Source of the DNA: Paraphysomonas bandaiensis
Taxonomy: Eukaryota; Chrysophyceae
Direction of reading: 5' to 3'
NCBI GenBank assembly: GCA_965644295.1
Contig: CBFFRP010000121.1
Span: 1-61,662 of the forward strand
Length of the DNA stretch: 61,662 nucleotides
In this document: in pieces, positions 19,850 to 32,126 of the stretch
How the letters are laid out: the number at the start of each line of letters is the position of its first letter
Position numbering within the stretch: position 1 is the stretch's first letter
Translations under genes and position numbers: made by a program
The notes under the pieces: model-generated
Databases searched by the model: none
Told to the model about the DNA's origin: nothing
The model's input: only the letters and a program-made list of their open reading frames with translations

Positions 19850-21692
19850 ATGACTGATAAAACTTCTAAGCAAACTCAACGTGAACCGGATACATGGATC
19901 CTTGGGTGTCGATACACAGGTGCTATACATCTCCTATTGCTTATAGGGGCCTCTCTTATGTATCATCTTCTTATTACAGATAAACAAAAAACTGAAATCC
20001 AGAACCACTCGCAATCTCTCTTCCGTTTCACATACAGATGCTCTTTTCCACCATTGTCTCCTTATCATTACAGCGATGATTCTGGTTGGGGATGCATGCT
20101 TCGGAGCGCACAAATGCTGATGGGGCAAGCGCTTAGACATCACTTACTTGGAAGAGGTAGTTTGTTGTATCAAGTTAGCTTTACTAACGTTTGTGGTATT
20201 TAGATTGGCGACTGCCTGAATCTCAGGAAAACAGGCGAAGCAACAGCAGTTACTGCGATGTATGGTACACTTTGAACTTTCGTGGCGTGAGCTGATTTTG
20301 TCTGTCTTGCAGATTGTTCGTTGGATGACCGACTATCCTGGTCCTGCATGTATCTACTCTATCCACCATCTGGTACAGTGTGGCATGCTGTATGACAAGC
20401 TTCCTGGTGAGTGGTACGGACCGTCCACTGCCGCTCTCGTGCTGAGGTCAGATGTGTCATCTGGTGGTGTGTTGGTAACTCATTTCCTTAAATAGAGATC
20501 TCGCTCGTTTGCATCGACGAAAATACCGCGGCCCTCTTGAGATCTATGTGACCAATGGAGACACGATATACATCACAGATGTTGAGAAGACCTTCCAGAG
20601 CCAGTCCGTCTGTGCCTTTGTGGAGGACGAAGGGACTGGTCGACGTGGGAGGGAAAGCCAAAAGCAAAGACAAGTTGGGCTACGCCGGGGTAATGTGGAG
20701 AGCTCTGAAAAAGAGCATGACCGCTCTGATGAAGGGCGCCCACAGACCGTCACTCTTCCCCCTTTTGGTGCAGGGATGCGTCATTCCGATTCCGACGATT
20801 TGACACCCACTGCTGGAGAAAGGTACCGCCTTGATTTGAATGAAAAACCACTGGAGAAAACCATCGAAAAAGAAACTACTGTGCGTGCACATGATCCCTT
20901 TCATGACCCTCTCCTAAACCCTCCACCTATGGAACAGCGGGAAGAATGGCCTGCAGCGCTATTAGTAATTGTACCACTGCGTCTTGGTCTAGATAGGGTC
21001 AATCCCGAGTACATAGAGGTGCGTGCAATCATGAGCACGGTAAACTGATCACGCCATGATCGCAGGAGATAAAATGTGTGCTGAGGAATGAACACACAGT
21101 GGGTATCATAGGAGGGCGACCCAACCACGCAATATACTTCGCAGGATACAGGGGAGACTACCTGCTGGGCCTTGATCCACACACCACATATTCTAACCCT
21201 TCTCTTCGTGACCCTTTCCCTTCTGATGATCACATGGCACAGGTGCGTACTGCACGTATGTATATGTCGTACGAGTCATGTTACTATTGTGCAAATAATA
21301 AGGTCGCATAATACCCATATGCGCAAGGTCCTTAGCAACGCATGTATAATATGTTTCGTAGATGCATCAATCTAGTCTACAAGAGATGAGCTTCAATCAA
21401 CTAGACCCGTCCCTTGCAATCGCCTTCTATTTCCGGAACAGGACGGCCTTCAACTCCTTCTGTGAAGACACACGTGCTGCAAACGAAAGTAAAAGTTTGA
21501 GTGGAGTTTCACCCATATTCTCGGTGCAGTATGCTCCTGCCGACATGGAATATTTAGGTATCTATAGATTCAATATTTTCTTCAATTATCGCGGATATAA
21601 TTGTACACTTTTCCTTAGGGGGGGATATGTGGGCCGGTGGCAGCGACAACGAAGGCAATAGCGATATTGAAGACGAATATGTGTTTGTGTAG
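19850..21692 (+). CDS. ATG4: Autophagy cysteine protease ATG4
   Basis: Eight exons: 19850-19919, 19980-20156, 20204-20259, 20313-20446, 20496-21018, 21066-21242, 21362-21557 and 21619-21692; 468 aa. It trims ATG8 to expose its C-terminal Gly and removes ATG8 from lipid. The catalytic Cys lies in SDDSGWGCMLRSAQM; the Asp and His are in LLGLDPHTT after GIIGGRPNHAIYFAGY. WYGPSTAALVLR, FNQLDPSLAIAFYF and other family blocks are in order. A disordered charged insert of about 110 residues (exon 5) interrupts the catalytic domain. The extreme C-terminus, DEYVFV, fits a LIR (aromatic-x-x-aliphatic) ATG8-binding motif. The first intron (60 bases) is a multiple of three without stop, so retention would insert a hydrophobic segment. 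Confidence 0.93.
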
Positions 21693-23199
21693 TTACGAAC
21701 GAACTTTAGATATTTAACTATATATTTTGAAATGTTACAAACAGAAAGACAAATGACACGTAAATTTGTATTATATGAAATAGTCGAACGGAAAGTAATA
21801 AGGGATGTATGTGTTTGCTACTTTTTCTATACAAGAGAAACATGGGCATGCTGCTTATCAAGAAAGGCATATATTGATTCTAACGGGCTTCTTGTTTGAC
21901 ATAATATGTGGTGTGTGGCGATAAGAATCAAATACAGATAGATAAAAGTACAGTATACACGGCCAGAGAACTGGACAAGCGTGAGAGTGCGTTGGAAGAG
22001 CCACCAAAGGAGTGAGTGATTAAAAGCTGTGTTTCATAGGTATTTGACTTATATCCGTTACTTGAAGAACACAGCAGTGATTAACACAACTACATGAACT
22101 AGCAATATGATAGATACAATAGTAGTGTATAGTGTAACTGAAATCGTGCCTATCTCAGATGTTATGATAATATAGAACATTGATATAGGCGTTTAAGAAT
22201 CAAAACTAATGTAACAAAGCAATTTAACTGTGTACATACATACGTACTATTTTGTCCGAGGTACTACTGATATTAAACTAAAGTATGAAGAGTAATATTC
22301 AAAGTCAACTCTAGTTGTATTTATAATTTGTTCAAGTACACGGCAGTATATTTTGTATTTAAAATTTAAATATGAATAATGACTGTTACTTGAAAAATAC
22401 AATAGTTGAAAATAGTATAACATGAAATAATGAAATCATATAACTCAGGTAAGTAAAGCAGAAATATTATACTGAAAGTATAAAATTGGAGAGTCTTGAG
22501 TATTGGTTGATAGTAGTGCTTAGTGATGATATAGATTTATCTTTGTATTAAAAAGGGGTGTGTTGTTGATCTGATTTGAGTTCAACAGAACCCTGATATA
22601 ATCAGGGAACCCCTATTTCCATTAACATGGTTAAGTTTAACTATAGTGAGTGATCGGAGATGTTGATCACAATTCTAACAAATTGCTTATTGAGTGTGTC
22701 AACAGTTCAATATTCATATATTTAAGATACACAATGTCAATAATAAAAGTATCAGATAATGGGAATGTATTGTTAGCACTTATCATCAATAGTACGCAAT
22801 ATATCAAATTAAGAAATTAAGAATTTAAGCAGATAGTAGTATTCAAATTATTGCAGAGTTATGGGAAATTTTCTCAATGCCACAATTCTATTGACATATA
22901 GTTATATTCAACCACGGGTAATAAGACGACTAATTTGAAATTTTAGAACCAGGACGAAAAGCCTCAGTTTTCAAATTAGGACAAGGACCGATACTACTGA
23001 TCTCTACGCTAAGTTGTTGGTTATCCACATAATGTTAAAAACTTAATATTCTAGAATGAGTAGCTTTTTGTAGCTTGCTTGCTGTCAGTGGAAGTAGGTG
23101 TTCCCTGATTAACGTTAAGAAACCTCATATCATTTCAAATCAATTGTATATATTATTATATATACTATTCGATTAGGGTTAGGGTTAACTACTAACTAG
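21693..23199. other. Intergenic region, no gene seen
   Basis: AT-rich, no supported frame. Contains a perfect small inverted repeat ccctgatataatcaggg near 22593-22609, possibly a hairpin, and two tandem telomere-type units (ttagggttaggg) at about 23173-23187 just before repeat X copy 2. Confidence 0.4.
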
Positions 23200-23577
23200 T
23201 GCTTAGAGTGCTTAGCTCTGATCACCTAATATTTAGCCCTACGAAAGCTGCTTGAGCGTCACCGCAGACACCAAGGTGCAACCACTTTCGCTATCTATCT
23301 TGAAGTCTTTAACATGAACTAACCCGGATGCTTGACTTCAGGAGGTAGCTCGATACCCCGGATGCCTTTGAGGTGGGCCCATTCCCCATTCCCGTATGCA
23401 GTATGCCTGTTTATTCGTCGTGGACCAAAGACACCTACGCAAGCGACACTTATAGTAGCGCCCCTTGTCCCTTGTACAACACAAGCATTTGGCTATAAGT
23501 GGACAGAACAATATTCTGCTGACTATATACTATGCGGCTCACGTTAGTTTCCCAGAAAAATATATCCGGTACTTATG
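23200..23577 (-). repeat. Repeat X copy 2 (first part, interrupted by copia)
   Basis: Aligns with 44765-45135 (reverse) and 55473-55712. Minus-strand reading preserves pieces such as GIRGIELPPEVKHP and SGCTLVSAVTLKQLS. It is broken at 23578-23582 by the copia element; the remainder resumes at 37604. Confidence 0.65.
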
Positions 23578-23582
23578 CCCCA

Positions 23583-23876
23583 TGTTGAGAAACGCTCATT
23601 TTACACTAGATCACAGAGAGAATTTGTCGTAAGACTAGATAGATTTATTAGTATCGTTTACACGAAGTTGTGATAACCAACACTAACTCATTATAATCCC
23701 TGCATAATATCCTACATATGCGAACCTCTCGTTACTGAACATATCTTGAACGATCAAACTATTTCAGTTTCTCAATATCATCACAGCATTTGTACATCAC
23801 TATATTTCACTGTATTCTCGTACATTGTCTTGAAGTGACATACTGAATATACTAGAATAAGATCCATATTCTAATA
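23583..23876 (-). repeat. Copia 3' LTR
   Basis: 294 bases, same as 37310-37603. On the element strand it begins TATTAG and ends CAACA. Confidence 0.95.
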
Positions 23877-24055
23877 CTCCCACTCAATGTAGAATGCAGT
23901 GAGATAAAACAGCAGTGATCACAATAATCTGATAATGCTATGACTATCTAGTCCCATAGGTAAAAACAGATGTGAAATCTTTTAAAGATACATATATATC
24001 TAGCAGTCAACTAGATATACAGTTATGTGGGATTTTCACCCACTAAAACACACCT

Positions 24056-24621
24056 TTAACCTCTTCGGGGTCGTTTCTTCTGCTGCTCCTCCACACTGTT
24101 AGACACACTCCTCTTAACCCCGGTAATCGTTTTCTCATGACGGCTGAAGATCTTCGTGGACAACGCCTTTGTAAAAATATCGGCCGCCATATCATCCGTA
24201 GATACATGAATCAACTTTGCTGTAGGAAATTTTCCATTAACATGTTCTCTTATCCAGTGATACTTGATGTCAATATGCTTCGACCTCTTATGGTACACTG
24301 GATTCTCTGAAAGATCCTTTGCACTCTTACTATCCATAAAGAATGGAGTCGGCTTTGCTACCAAGAGTCCGAGCTCCTTGAACACCCCCCGAAGCCACAC
24401 CAGTTCTTGCAAAGCCGCATACTCCGCCATATACTCAGATTCCATGCTCGAAATCGCAACTGTGGTCTGAAGCTTGGACTGCCAGGCCAAAGCGCCCGCA
24501 CATAAAAGCACGATGTATCCCGTTGTGGACCGCCTAGTCATCCTATCACCAGCCCAGTCTGAATCACTGAATACATGTAAATCAAACTCACTCCCACTGA
24601 ATCTGATTCCCTTATCAACTG
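24056..24621 (-). CDS. Copia Pol C-terminal part (RNase H), separated by gypsy insertion
   Basis: Continues the copia frame across the gypsy element: VDKGIRFSGSEF, then FSDSDWAGD, ISSMESEYMA and DSKSAKDL, giving the Asp-Glu-Asp set of copia RNase H. It ends at TAA (24056-24058) after a basic KKRPRRG tail that could act as a nuclear localisation signal. The frame upstream of VDK is gypsy LTR. Confidence 0.93.
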
Positions 24622-24624
24622 TAC

Positions 24625-25631
24625 TATAACAACACCCGGTTTGATAACCAGGGTGTTGGCTCGTAAACAATAAAACTACAACAACACCTACACTGAACCA
24701 ACAAGCACAGTAATAACGGTATTATTATTAAAACACTTTTTTCCAAGTTTAGACCTAAACTCAGTTAGTGACTCCCGCGAAGAGTCACCGCGCAATGGTA
24801 TACCGCTGGTACCCAAGATCACTAGCACCAAGCTTTGGTCTAACTTAAAACAAGTGATAAACACCATAGAAGCACATATGCACACACACACACTCCTAAC
24901 ATGGTGCAACACACGTGGTGTCATCACACCACCACAGGTTGCGCAACTCTTCAATCAAAACTGAAAAATACACAGCAACCTGACAGGGAGTGACTCACCA
25001 GCATATGCCTAGAGTACACCGTATACTACGTATCTATACCCTACCAGAGACTGAAAACCCCATAATCCAGGAAATACATAAATACGGTACGTATAGTACG
25101 TATAGTACGCACACCACATTTGCAATCGAACCCCAATAAGCCTTGCATGAACACTCGTGCACCTCAAGTGTATAATAGCGACTTCTCTCCTTTGATGGTC
25201 ACATGTACTTGCCCCCCTATAGGGTAGTACGGGTAATACATGTATGTATTTATATGGAAGTATGTACTGCAACTGCTATACAGGAATACGGGCCCACATA
25301 ACTTTGATATAAATTTGCAGCAGGTTTCACATCAACCGAAGTCACCAGCAGCAGATCATAGTCGTACATCATCATCAGCAGATAAAAATTGGACATCATA
25401 CCCGAACGTTGGCTCAATATGTAGGTACACTGTGGTACATTACCAATGTCCAAATGGTGTTGCATAATATGTATCCTGAACACAATGAAGGTCCTAAAGC
25501 AATATATAGGGTCCTGATATAGGGTCCTAAACCAACATAGGGTCCTAAAAGTCAATGTAACCATGCATGTGACTCAATAGCGTGTTACTATAGCCACGTA
25601 GATAGGGCATGGGAAATGCCACGTGGTCACA
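24625..25631 (-). repeat. Gypsy 3' LTR
   Basis: 1007 bases, same as 32127-33133. On the element strand it begins TGTGACCACGTGG and ends TTGTTATA rather than CA. Contains several gggtcctaaa-type short repeats at 25490-25550. Confidence 0.95.
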
Positions 25632-25816
25632 CTGCCTCCTCCCCCGTTTTGGTTGTCTACAGAATAGCATGCCTCCGGTATTCACAAATGCCAACGGGAC
25701 TAGGTGTTACGTAGCCGTCAAAACGAAAATCCCCGGAGAATTATAAGTTATATAATAATAATTTGATATGGAATGGAATTGAGAGAGCAATAAGAATAAT
25801 GTGTCCAGCGTGGAAC

Positions 25817-28800
25817 TTAATAAGACGCACGGACCTGAGGATATTTGTTGGCAAAATCCTCGTCCACGAGTACCATTGTGCTAGCATTCACCTCGGAATG
25901 AACAAAGCAATGCACTAGGTAATTATCATAACGGTAGGTACGGAGAGTGAGAAGATCCTTCACCGATAAAACTCGCTTAGAGCTCTTGTGATACCAGTGT
26001 GTGAACTGGATAGGAGCTACATAAGTAATGAGATGAGAATCTGGTAATTCCAACTCATCGTACCAAGCATCACCATAAATTCGCAAATCAACATAGGCTA
26101 GATCACCAGGTTGAAACTGAGTGATCGGTTGCCGGCGGAAATCCGCGATGTATTTCTTTGCATAGTCAGCAGTATAAATAAGATGGTAAAGATATCGTTT
26201 TCGAGAACAGAATTCAGCATAAGGAACGGAATCAAAAATATCCTTGCTGTAAGGGACTTCTCGGACATCTCCATCTTGAAAACGCACAGTGAAAACCATG
26301 GTAGATCGAACCTCTCTATCACCACGGTAGTAAAGGATTTCATCAATAACATGTTGATCCTGATCCCGTAAAGCCATTTTATAAGCAGCATCAGAATCTC
26401 CCGGAAACAATTTAACATCACTCACGGAAACACGAACCACTTGCCCAGTGGCGAGATGTTGACAGTCTACGTCATTCTTGTACTGGGACTTGACTGAGAA
26501 AGGTCCCATATACCGGTGAGACATCTTGGGATGAACCTTTGCCCCTTTGTCGAATAAGACAAAATCTCCCGGTTGATACCTATTCTGTCTATCGGGATGC
26601 ACACCTGTTCCTGCCCTTTCCGTGGCTAACTTTTGCTGATAAGCTTTGGAAGCCTCTCGGAGTTGGGCTAACTGATCATTAAGCGCAGTGAGTCTAGCAT
26701 GCGCCCGATCTGGAAGATCTTTGATATCCATGTTCAAATAGTCAAGATCCTTTGAGCCAAACGTCAACTCAAAAGGCGAAAATCCTGTTTCCGAAGACAC
26801 TTCAGAATTTAGAAGATATTGAACACTTGCTAACCAACTAGGGTCCTCAAAGATGTCTTTTCGTTCCTCCCGTTCACTGTAATCATAGACCAGAGCACGT
26901 AGATGTCGAACTACTTCTCCAATAATTCTTTCACAACCATTTGCATGGCGATTGGCGATACTAAAAGTGTGCCGAACACCCATGTACTCCGTCAACTGTT
27001 TGAACAAATCTGAAGTCAAATCCGGTCCTTGATCCGAGATTATTAGATCTGTGTGACCGTAATGACTCCAGTATTTCCATATAGTATTTGCAAGATTAAG
27101 AGCCGTCACACCTTTGACAGGTTCAAGGTACACAAACTTGGTGAAAAGATTGACCACCACGTTGATATGTGTATATCCCTCTGCACCGTGAGGTGTGATC
27201 TCAACAGCATCTATACCAATCGCGCTACGAGCATTTGGGGGCTTGAGATTTCGTACGATCGGAATAAGAGCCTCCTTCATAGCCAACCTCGTTTTCACAC
27301 AATTTGGGCACTTAGAGATATAATCCTCAACAACCTTGTAAGGAATATTATGACCCGGGAACTCTTTGTTTAAGCGTATCCAGGTAGCCCTTCCCCCCAT
27401 GTGTCCAACTCGCGCGTTATGAACCTCACGCAACGCCGTCTCCGGTGATACATGAGATGTTGGAGGGTCCTCAATCTCTCGATCATCCGGGTTCATAAAG
27501 TTACCCAGAAAGTTAAAGTACTCATACTCATTACAGTCATCCCCCATGAAATAGGCGTCATCATATTCCTCCTCTGGGAATATTCCAGAGAGTACAGCGA
27601 CCTGATGCTCTCTAGATAACCAGTCCGCCAACCAATTCTTGGCACCAGATATATGACGAATGCTGAAGTTGAAAGACTGCAAGAATATCCTCCATCGTGT
27701 AATCTTTGGAACATCCGAAGATTCCATCCACAATAGATTGTTATGGTCGGTCTCAATTGTGAATTGCTTGCCTATTAAGTAATAAGCCAAGTGTTTAACA
27801 CTGTAGAAAATTCCATATGCCTCTTGCTCTATAGTTGACCACTTCTGAGCTTGGGCAGAAAACTTTTTGGAAATGAAAGCTATAGGCTGCCACTGTATGC
27901 TCCCATCCTCTAATATTTTCTTTTGCAATAACACTGAACCTATTCCCAACTCACTAGCGTCAGTACGCAATGTCCACTCAAGATTATAATCAGGATAAAA
28001 CAGCTCACAAGCGTCTTGTAGTCCAGCAATGAAACGACGATACTCTGCCTCGTAGTCATGCCGCCATGTGGACTTATCCCAATTGAAACTCGACTTTGTC
28101 ATGTCAGTCAAGTGAGCAACTAAGTCAGAGTATCTAGGCGTAAAACTAGAAAAGAATACCCCTTTACCCAGCAACGATCTGGCCTGTTTGGTGTTAGTAG
28201 GCATTGGAATCTTGCCGAGAGCCTCCTTCTTATCGGGATTAACCTCATATGACTTGTGACGGCAAACATATCCAAAGAAATCCACTTTTCTAAACCCCAA
28301 CCAGCTTTTTGGCATTTTAAGTTTCACATTCCTTTCAATACATCTGTCAATAATCTTTTCGAACTTCTCATAAGCATCCTTGGCATCATTAGCCAATATA
28401 AGCATGTTATCGAAAATGACTATGGCCCACTCAGAGAAATCATCGAATATTTCTCTCACAGTTTCCTGTAAAACTCCCGTGGCCGGAGCAATACCCTCTG
28501 GCATGAAATTAGGAGCAAATTGCCCCCAAGGCGTCTGAATGGATAGGCGCTCAGAAGTTTCATCATCTAATGGAATTTGATGAAAAGCATTTGTTAAATC
28601 TATATCCATGTATAGCGGAAAGTTGATAATCTTGTCCAACTCATGCTTAACATTAGGAATCGTATAATTTCCCACTTCCATGTGCTTGTTAATTTGCACA
28701 TAGTCACCACAAAAACGGATATATGGAGGAGTGGCTTTGGGAGCGACCACTAGGCATGAAGCCCAAGGAGAACGACTCTTTCGGTAGAAATAGCCACACA

Positions 28801-29803
28801 GTCGCCGAAACTCCTTCTCCGAAGCCTCCCACAGCTTAGGATTGATCGGGCGAGCCTTTGGTTTCATTCGGTCCGGGAGAGTGCTTTTCCATTTTAGAGA
28901 CAAAGGGTCCACACCTCTCACACCGCTCCATTGGTCAGGCACGAACACTTTTTCAGCCTTCGTTGACAACAATTCCATAATCTTAGTTTCACTTTTCATT
29001 TCATCACTGACATGAGTCTCTATCTGCTCATGATAGTCTTGGAGGGCTTCCTCCCTAGACTTTCCTAAGAATGTCAACGCATCCTTGAATTGAACCGGTA
29101 ACTCAGTTTCCTCATCCTCTGGGGCAATAGCATCACTCGCTCTTGACCATGGGTGCACACGGTCATCAGAGTCAACCGTGTCCCCTGCCAGAGATGACAA
29201 CACATTCGAATTTTCATTATCGGAGACACCCTCGATTTGAGTGTCATGTGCCTCACGCATAACAGCACACATGAAAGGATATAATTTTCCAGTCAGCGCA
29301 GGCAACCCCAAAATAATATCATTACTCGTCATATCGATCACAAAGAATTCACCCGTATATTGATAGGTATGACTCTTCGGATCAGTCAGCACTAAATTTA
29401 ATCTGACTCCTTCATTGAGATCCTTCACCGTTCTACTATCCGCCAATACCACACGGTGTTTAGCTTTATAAAAACGGCTCGGTTCTAGTTTGTTCCGCAA
29501 TCTGTCCACCAAATCCCTCGACACATAATTGGCTGAGAGGGCTCCAGTGTCACACAATATTTTTACTAACTCCTCTATTCCAAATTTTCTATCTAAAGTA
29601 ATCCTTCCTATAGTGTGCGCTGAAGAGAAGCTCTTGGATGAAGGATAGCAGGCATACAGCTTAGCCTGATCCCCGATACAGACATTGGAGGAATTCGCAA
29701 ACTCATTAAGATCATTAGAATGCACTGAACATTCATCATTCTCATCCCGAGTCTTTGAATTGGAATCCTCCTTGTCTGTATCGTCACATCCACCGAACCA
29801 TCA
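25817..29803 (-). CDS. Gypsy Pol polyprotein (PR-RT-RH-INT)
   Basis: The open frame runs from just after a TGA at 29801-29803 to 25817; the first possible alternative start is a GTG at 29725, and no ATG precedes the protease. Protease: LCDTGALSANYVS. RT: MDIDLTNAFHQIPL, then the catalytic box reads IFDNMLILA, so the usual (Y/F)xDD has N in place of the second D. RNase H: LRTDASELGIGSVLL. Integrase: HHCC (VGHMGGRATW...CPNC) and D, D, E (GIDAVEITPHG, SDQGPDLTS, HANGCERIIGE). The gypsy order RT-RH-INT is clear. About 300 residues follow the integrase core, including GPFSVKSQYKN and VVRVSVSDVKLF, with no obvious chromodomain. Pol is in the +1 frame relative to gag. Confidence 0.93.
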
Positions 29804-29879
29804 AGGGCGGGAATCACCGAAGTGATCCCTCCTCAAGATGGTCGGTTGTTTGTCCCTCTGCTCCGAACTTCCCGCAGAC

Positions 29880-31637
29880 TTAAGATACGCATCGATCTTG
29901 TCCCGCATTTCGGACGCAGAATCCAACGAGACATTTCGCATTATGATTATAAGGACAGTCTGTTTTGTCGCACTTGCCATACATGATTTTTCTTAGACAC
30001 CCATACTTATCGGTCTTATTATTCTGAGCACCAGTTGGTCTAGCATGCATGGCTGACAGAGACCTATCAGAGTTAAAACGACGCTCCTCATCAACTGCTG
30101 CGTCATTACCCGACATTGGTTTCACATCTGTCATCATAGCGACTTGTTTATCGTCATGTACCTCCAGATTACTGGACCGCCAAGTCTCACTCGGAGCATC
30201 CCACAAATCATCATCATTGGGTACATACCCATCATTATCATCCCACTCATCGTTATAGTTTCCTCCAGACTCATCGTAAGTATCTAGATGTGACACTTGC
30301 GAAACCCTTGGTTTAGAATCAACACGACTGTTCAACGAAGGTTTGTTGGACTGTTGAGAGAATAGTTCCTTTCTCCTCTTAAGATAGTCCTCGTGCTTCT
30401 GTTGAAACATCGTAGTCGACTCCATAGGTAACTGTCGGTACGCGATGGTTACTTGATAATGATCCAAGAGTACAGCCGAATACTCTTTGAAAAATTCGCT
30501 CATAGAGTCAAATTTATTTGTCGACATGCACCCCAACACATACTTAACATAGGTCCCGTCATTCAAAGTCTTAAAGAGTCTTATCAATCCGTACTCTTTG
30601 TCATCGATACGAGGACACCATGTTTTGTTTGAGACCAACATGATAGACAACATTGTTTGGAACGACTGCATCAAGTTCAATTGCTGATGATAGAATGCCT
30701 CAAAAGTCACAGCATTTACATACTTCCAGTCCATAATTTGGATATGTTTCAATGAATCTCTGAGTTCATTATAAAATGCCACGCAATTGAACACTTTGGT
30801 CTCCTGAGCCACAATGAGAAGCAAATCCGAAACATCCATTTGTGCTAGCTGCGCATGTGTGATGCTGTACACATTCCGCAGATGTGCCTTCAAACTGGTT
30901 GAAAGTACCTTTTGAATTCGCACCTCAGTTTCTTCTTGCTCTTGAAACTCTAAGATGTCTTTGATCGCTTTCGCCACTTTACCCAACTTGAAGTCATTGA
31001 TGCGAACATGACACCTCCTTTCCTCTCTAGTTATGGTAACTGTTTTGGCACTAGCCACCTCAGAACTTTTCTTCAAATCCCTGAATAACTTGCCCGCTTT
31101 CTTGCCCTTGAAGATGTTATCCATGAGGGTAGGCACATCATTAGCACCATCACCATCAACATCGGGATTCGAACCATCGTCCTCCTTGTTGCTATTATCT
31201 TCCTGAGGAATCATGCGAAACTTAGCCATGTTTTCCAGAGTGGAATACCTCGGCTGACGTTTGTGTTTCGACGTGCGCTTGGTAACCTTTTGCCGCTGAT
31301 GTGAGCCCACAGAAGCCTGAGACTGACTGCTCTCACCATCCTCAACATTTTGTACTCTATTCTCCAATATTTGCATCCTGCTGCTGAGGTTAGACACTGC
31401 AGTAGCCACCTCTGTAAAAGACTGAGACATGGCACGAACTGTGTCCAAAATCTCCTGGTTTGGATTGATGTTTGGAGCAGAAGACTCCTGAACGACATCC
31501 TGCACACCTCCAGCAGCATCTTGTTTGGTTTCACCACTACCAGCGGCTTCCTGATCTTTCCCAGGAGTTTTCTTGCCGCCTCTCCTCGTTTTACCAGTCG
31601 GAGTAGACATGGTTAATGAGAAGAACTTCCGCCTCAA
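29880..31637 (-). CDS. Gypsy Gag with a C-terminal CCCH zinc finger
   Basis: 585 codons. The N-terminus is low-complexity, with a short coiled coil (residues about 65-95) and a basic stretch; the middle is a helical capsid-like region (about 220-410). In place of the usual CCHC knuckle the C-terminus has CLRKIMYGKCDKTDCPYNH, a C-x8-C-x4-C-x3-H finger of the RNA-binding CCCH class, followed by more Cys. The TAA stop (29880-29882) lies within the pol-frame overlap of roughly 110 bases. Confidence 0.9.
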   Translation of the reverse strand: MRRKFFSLTMSTPTGKTRRGGKKTPGKDQEAAGSGETKQDAAGGVQDVVQESSAPNINPNQEILDTVRAMSQSFTEVATAVSNLSSRMQILENRVQNVEDGESSQSQASVGSHQRQKVTKRTSKHKRQPRYSTLENMAKFRMIPQEDNSNKEDDGSNPDVDGDGANDVPTLMDNIFKGKKAGKLFRDLKKSSEVASAKTVTITREERRCHVRINDFKLGKVAKAIKDILEFQEQEETEVRIQKVLSTSLKAHLRNVYSITHAQLAQMDVSDLLLIVAQETKVFNCVAFYNELRDSLKHIQIMDWKYVNAVTFEAFYHQQLNLMQSFQTMLSIMLVSNKTWCPRIDDKEYGLIRLFKTLNDGTYVKYVLGCMSTNKFDSMSEFFKEYSAVLLDHYQVTIAYRQLPMESTTMFQQKHEDYLKRRKELFSQQSNKPSLNSRVDSKPRVSQVSHLDTYDESGGNYNDEWDDNDGYVPNDDDLWDAPSETWRSSNLEVHDDKQVAMMTDVKPMSGNDAAVDEERRFNSDRSLSAMHARPTGAQNNKTDKYGCLRKIMYGKCDKTDCPYNHNAKCLVGFCVRNAGQDRCVS

Positions 31638-32126
31638 AGACTATATCCACCAAACTTTTCCCTAACACACTGAGACAAGCAACCCTGGCAACTCCTAGAA
31701 CCACTGACCCAGAACTCAACAACACACCAAGACAAATCCCAAAGACAACCCTGCGTAAGAATCCAAAAACTCAACACTCAACACTCAACACTCAAAACCG
31801 TTGAACCCGTCGGATTTGTACAAGTGACAACAGTTAACACACAGGCGGTATCCACGGTCGATTGACTTCGAAAAGAACCGAATTTCCTCAGTCACCACAC
31901 TGTGAATCAAACAATCACCACTGAACAAAGAGCCTAGAGAACGACTACTGACAACTCACACCCAGAGAACAACAGACAACCAACAACAACCGGCAACCGA
32001 AGGCAACAGACAACAAGCCCAAAGAATCAAGCCCAAAGAAGCGTGTCGCAGTTAGTTTCTTATAAGAGTGTGAAACAACAGCGCAAAGACAGAAATTTCT
32101 GTACGAGCAGTAAAGTAAATATTTAC
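31638..32126 (-). other. Gypsy 5' untranslated leader
   Basis: 489 bases between the 5' LTR and the gag ATG. It contains a short tandem repeat (aacactc units, 31771-31800). No ORF on the element strand is convincing. Confidence 0.5.

Noticed and set aside
24688-25564. Several 75-104-codon frames repeated at 32190-33066
   Set aside because: They fall inside the two gypsy LTRs and are duplicated only because the LTRs are; no coding signature.
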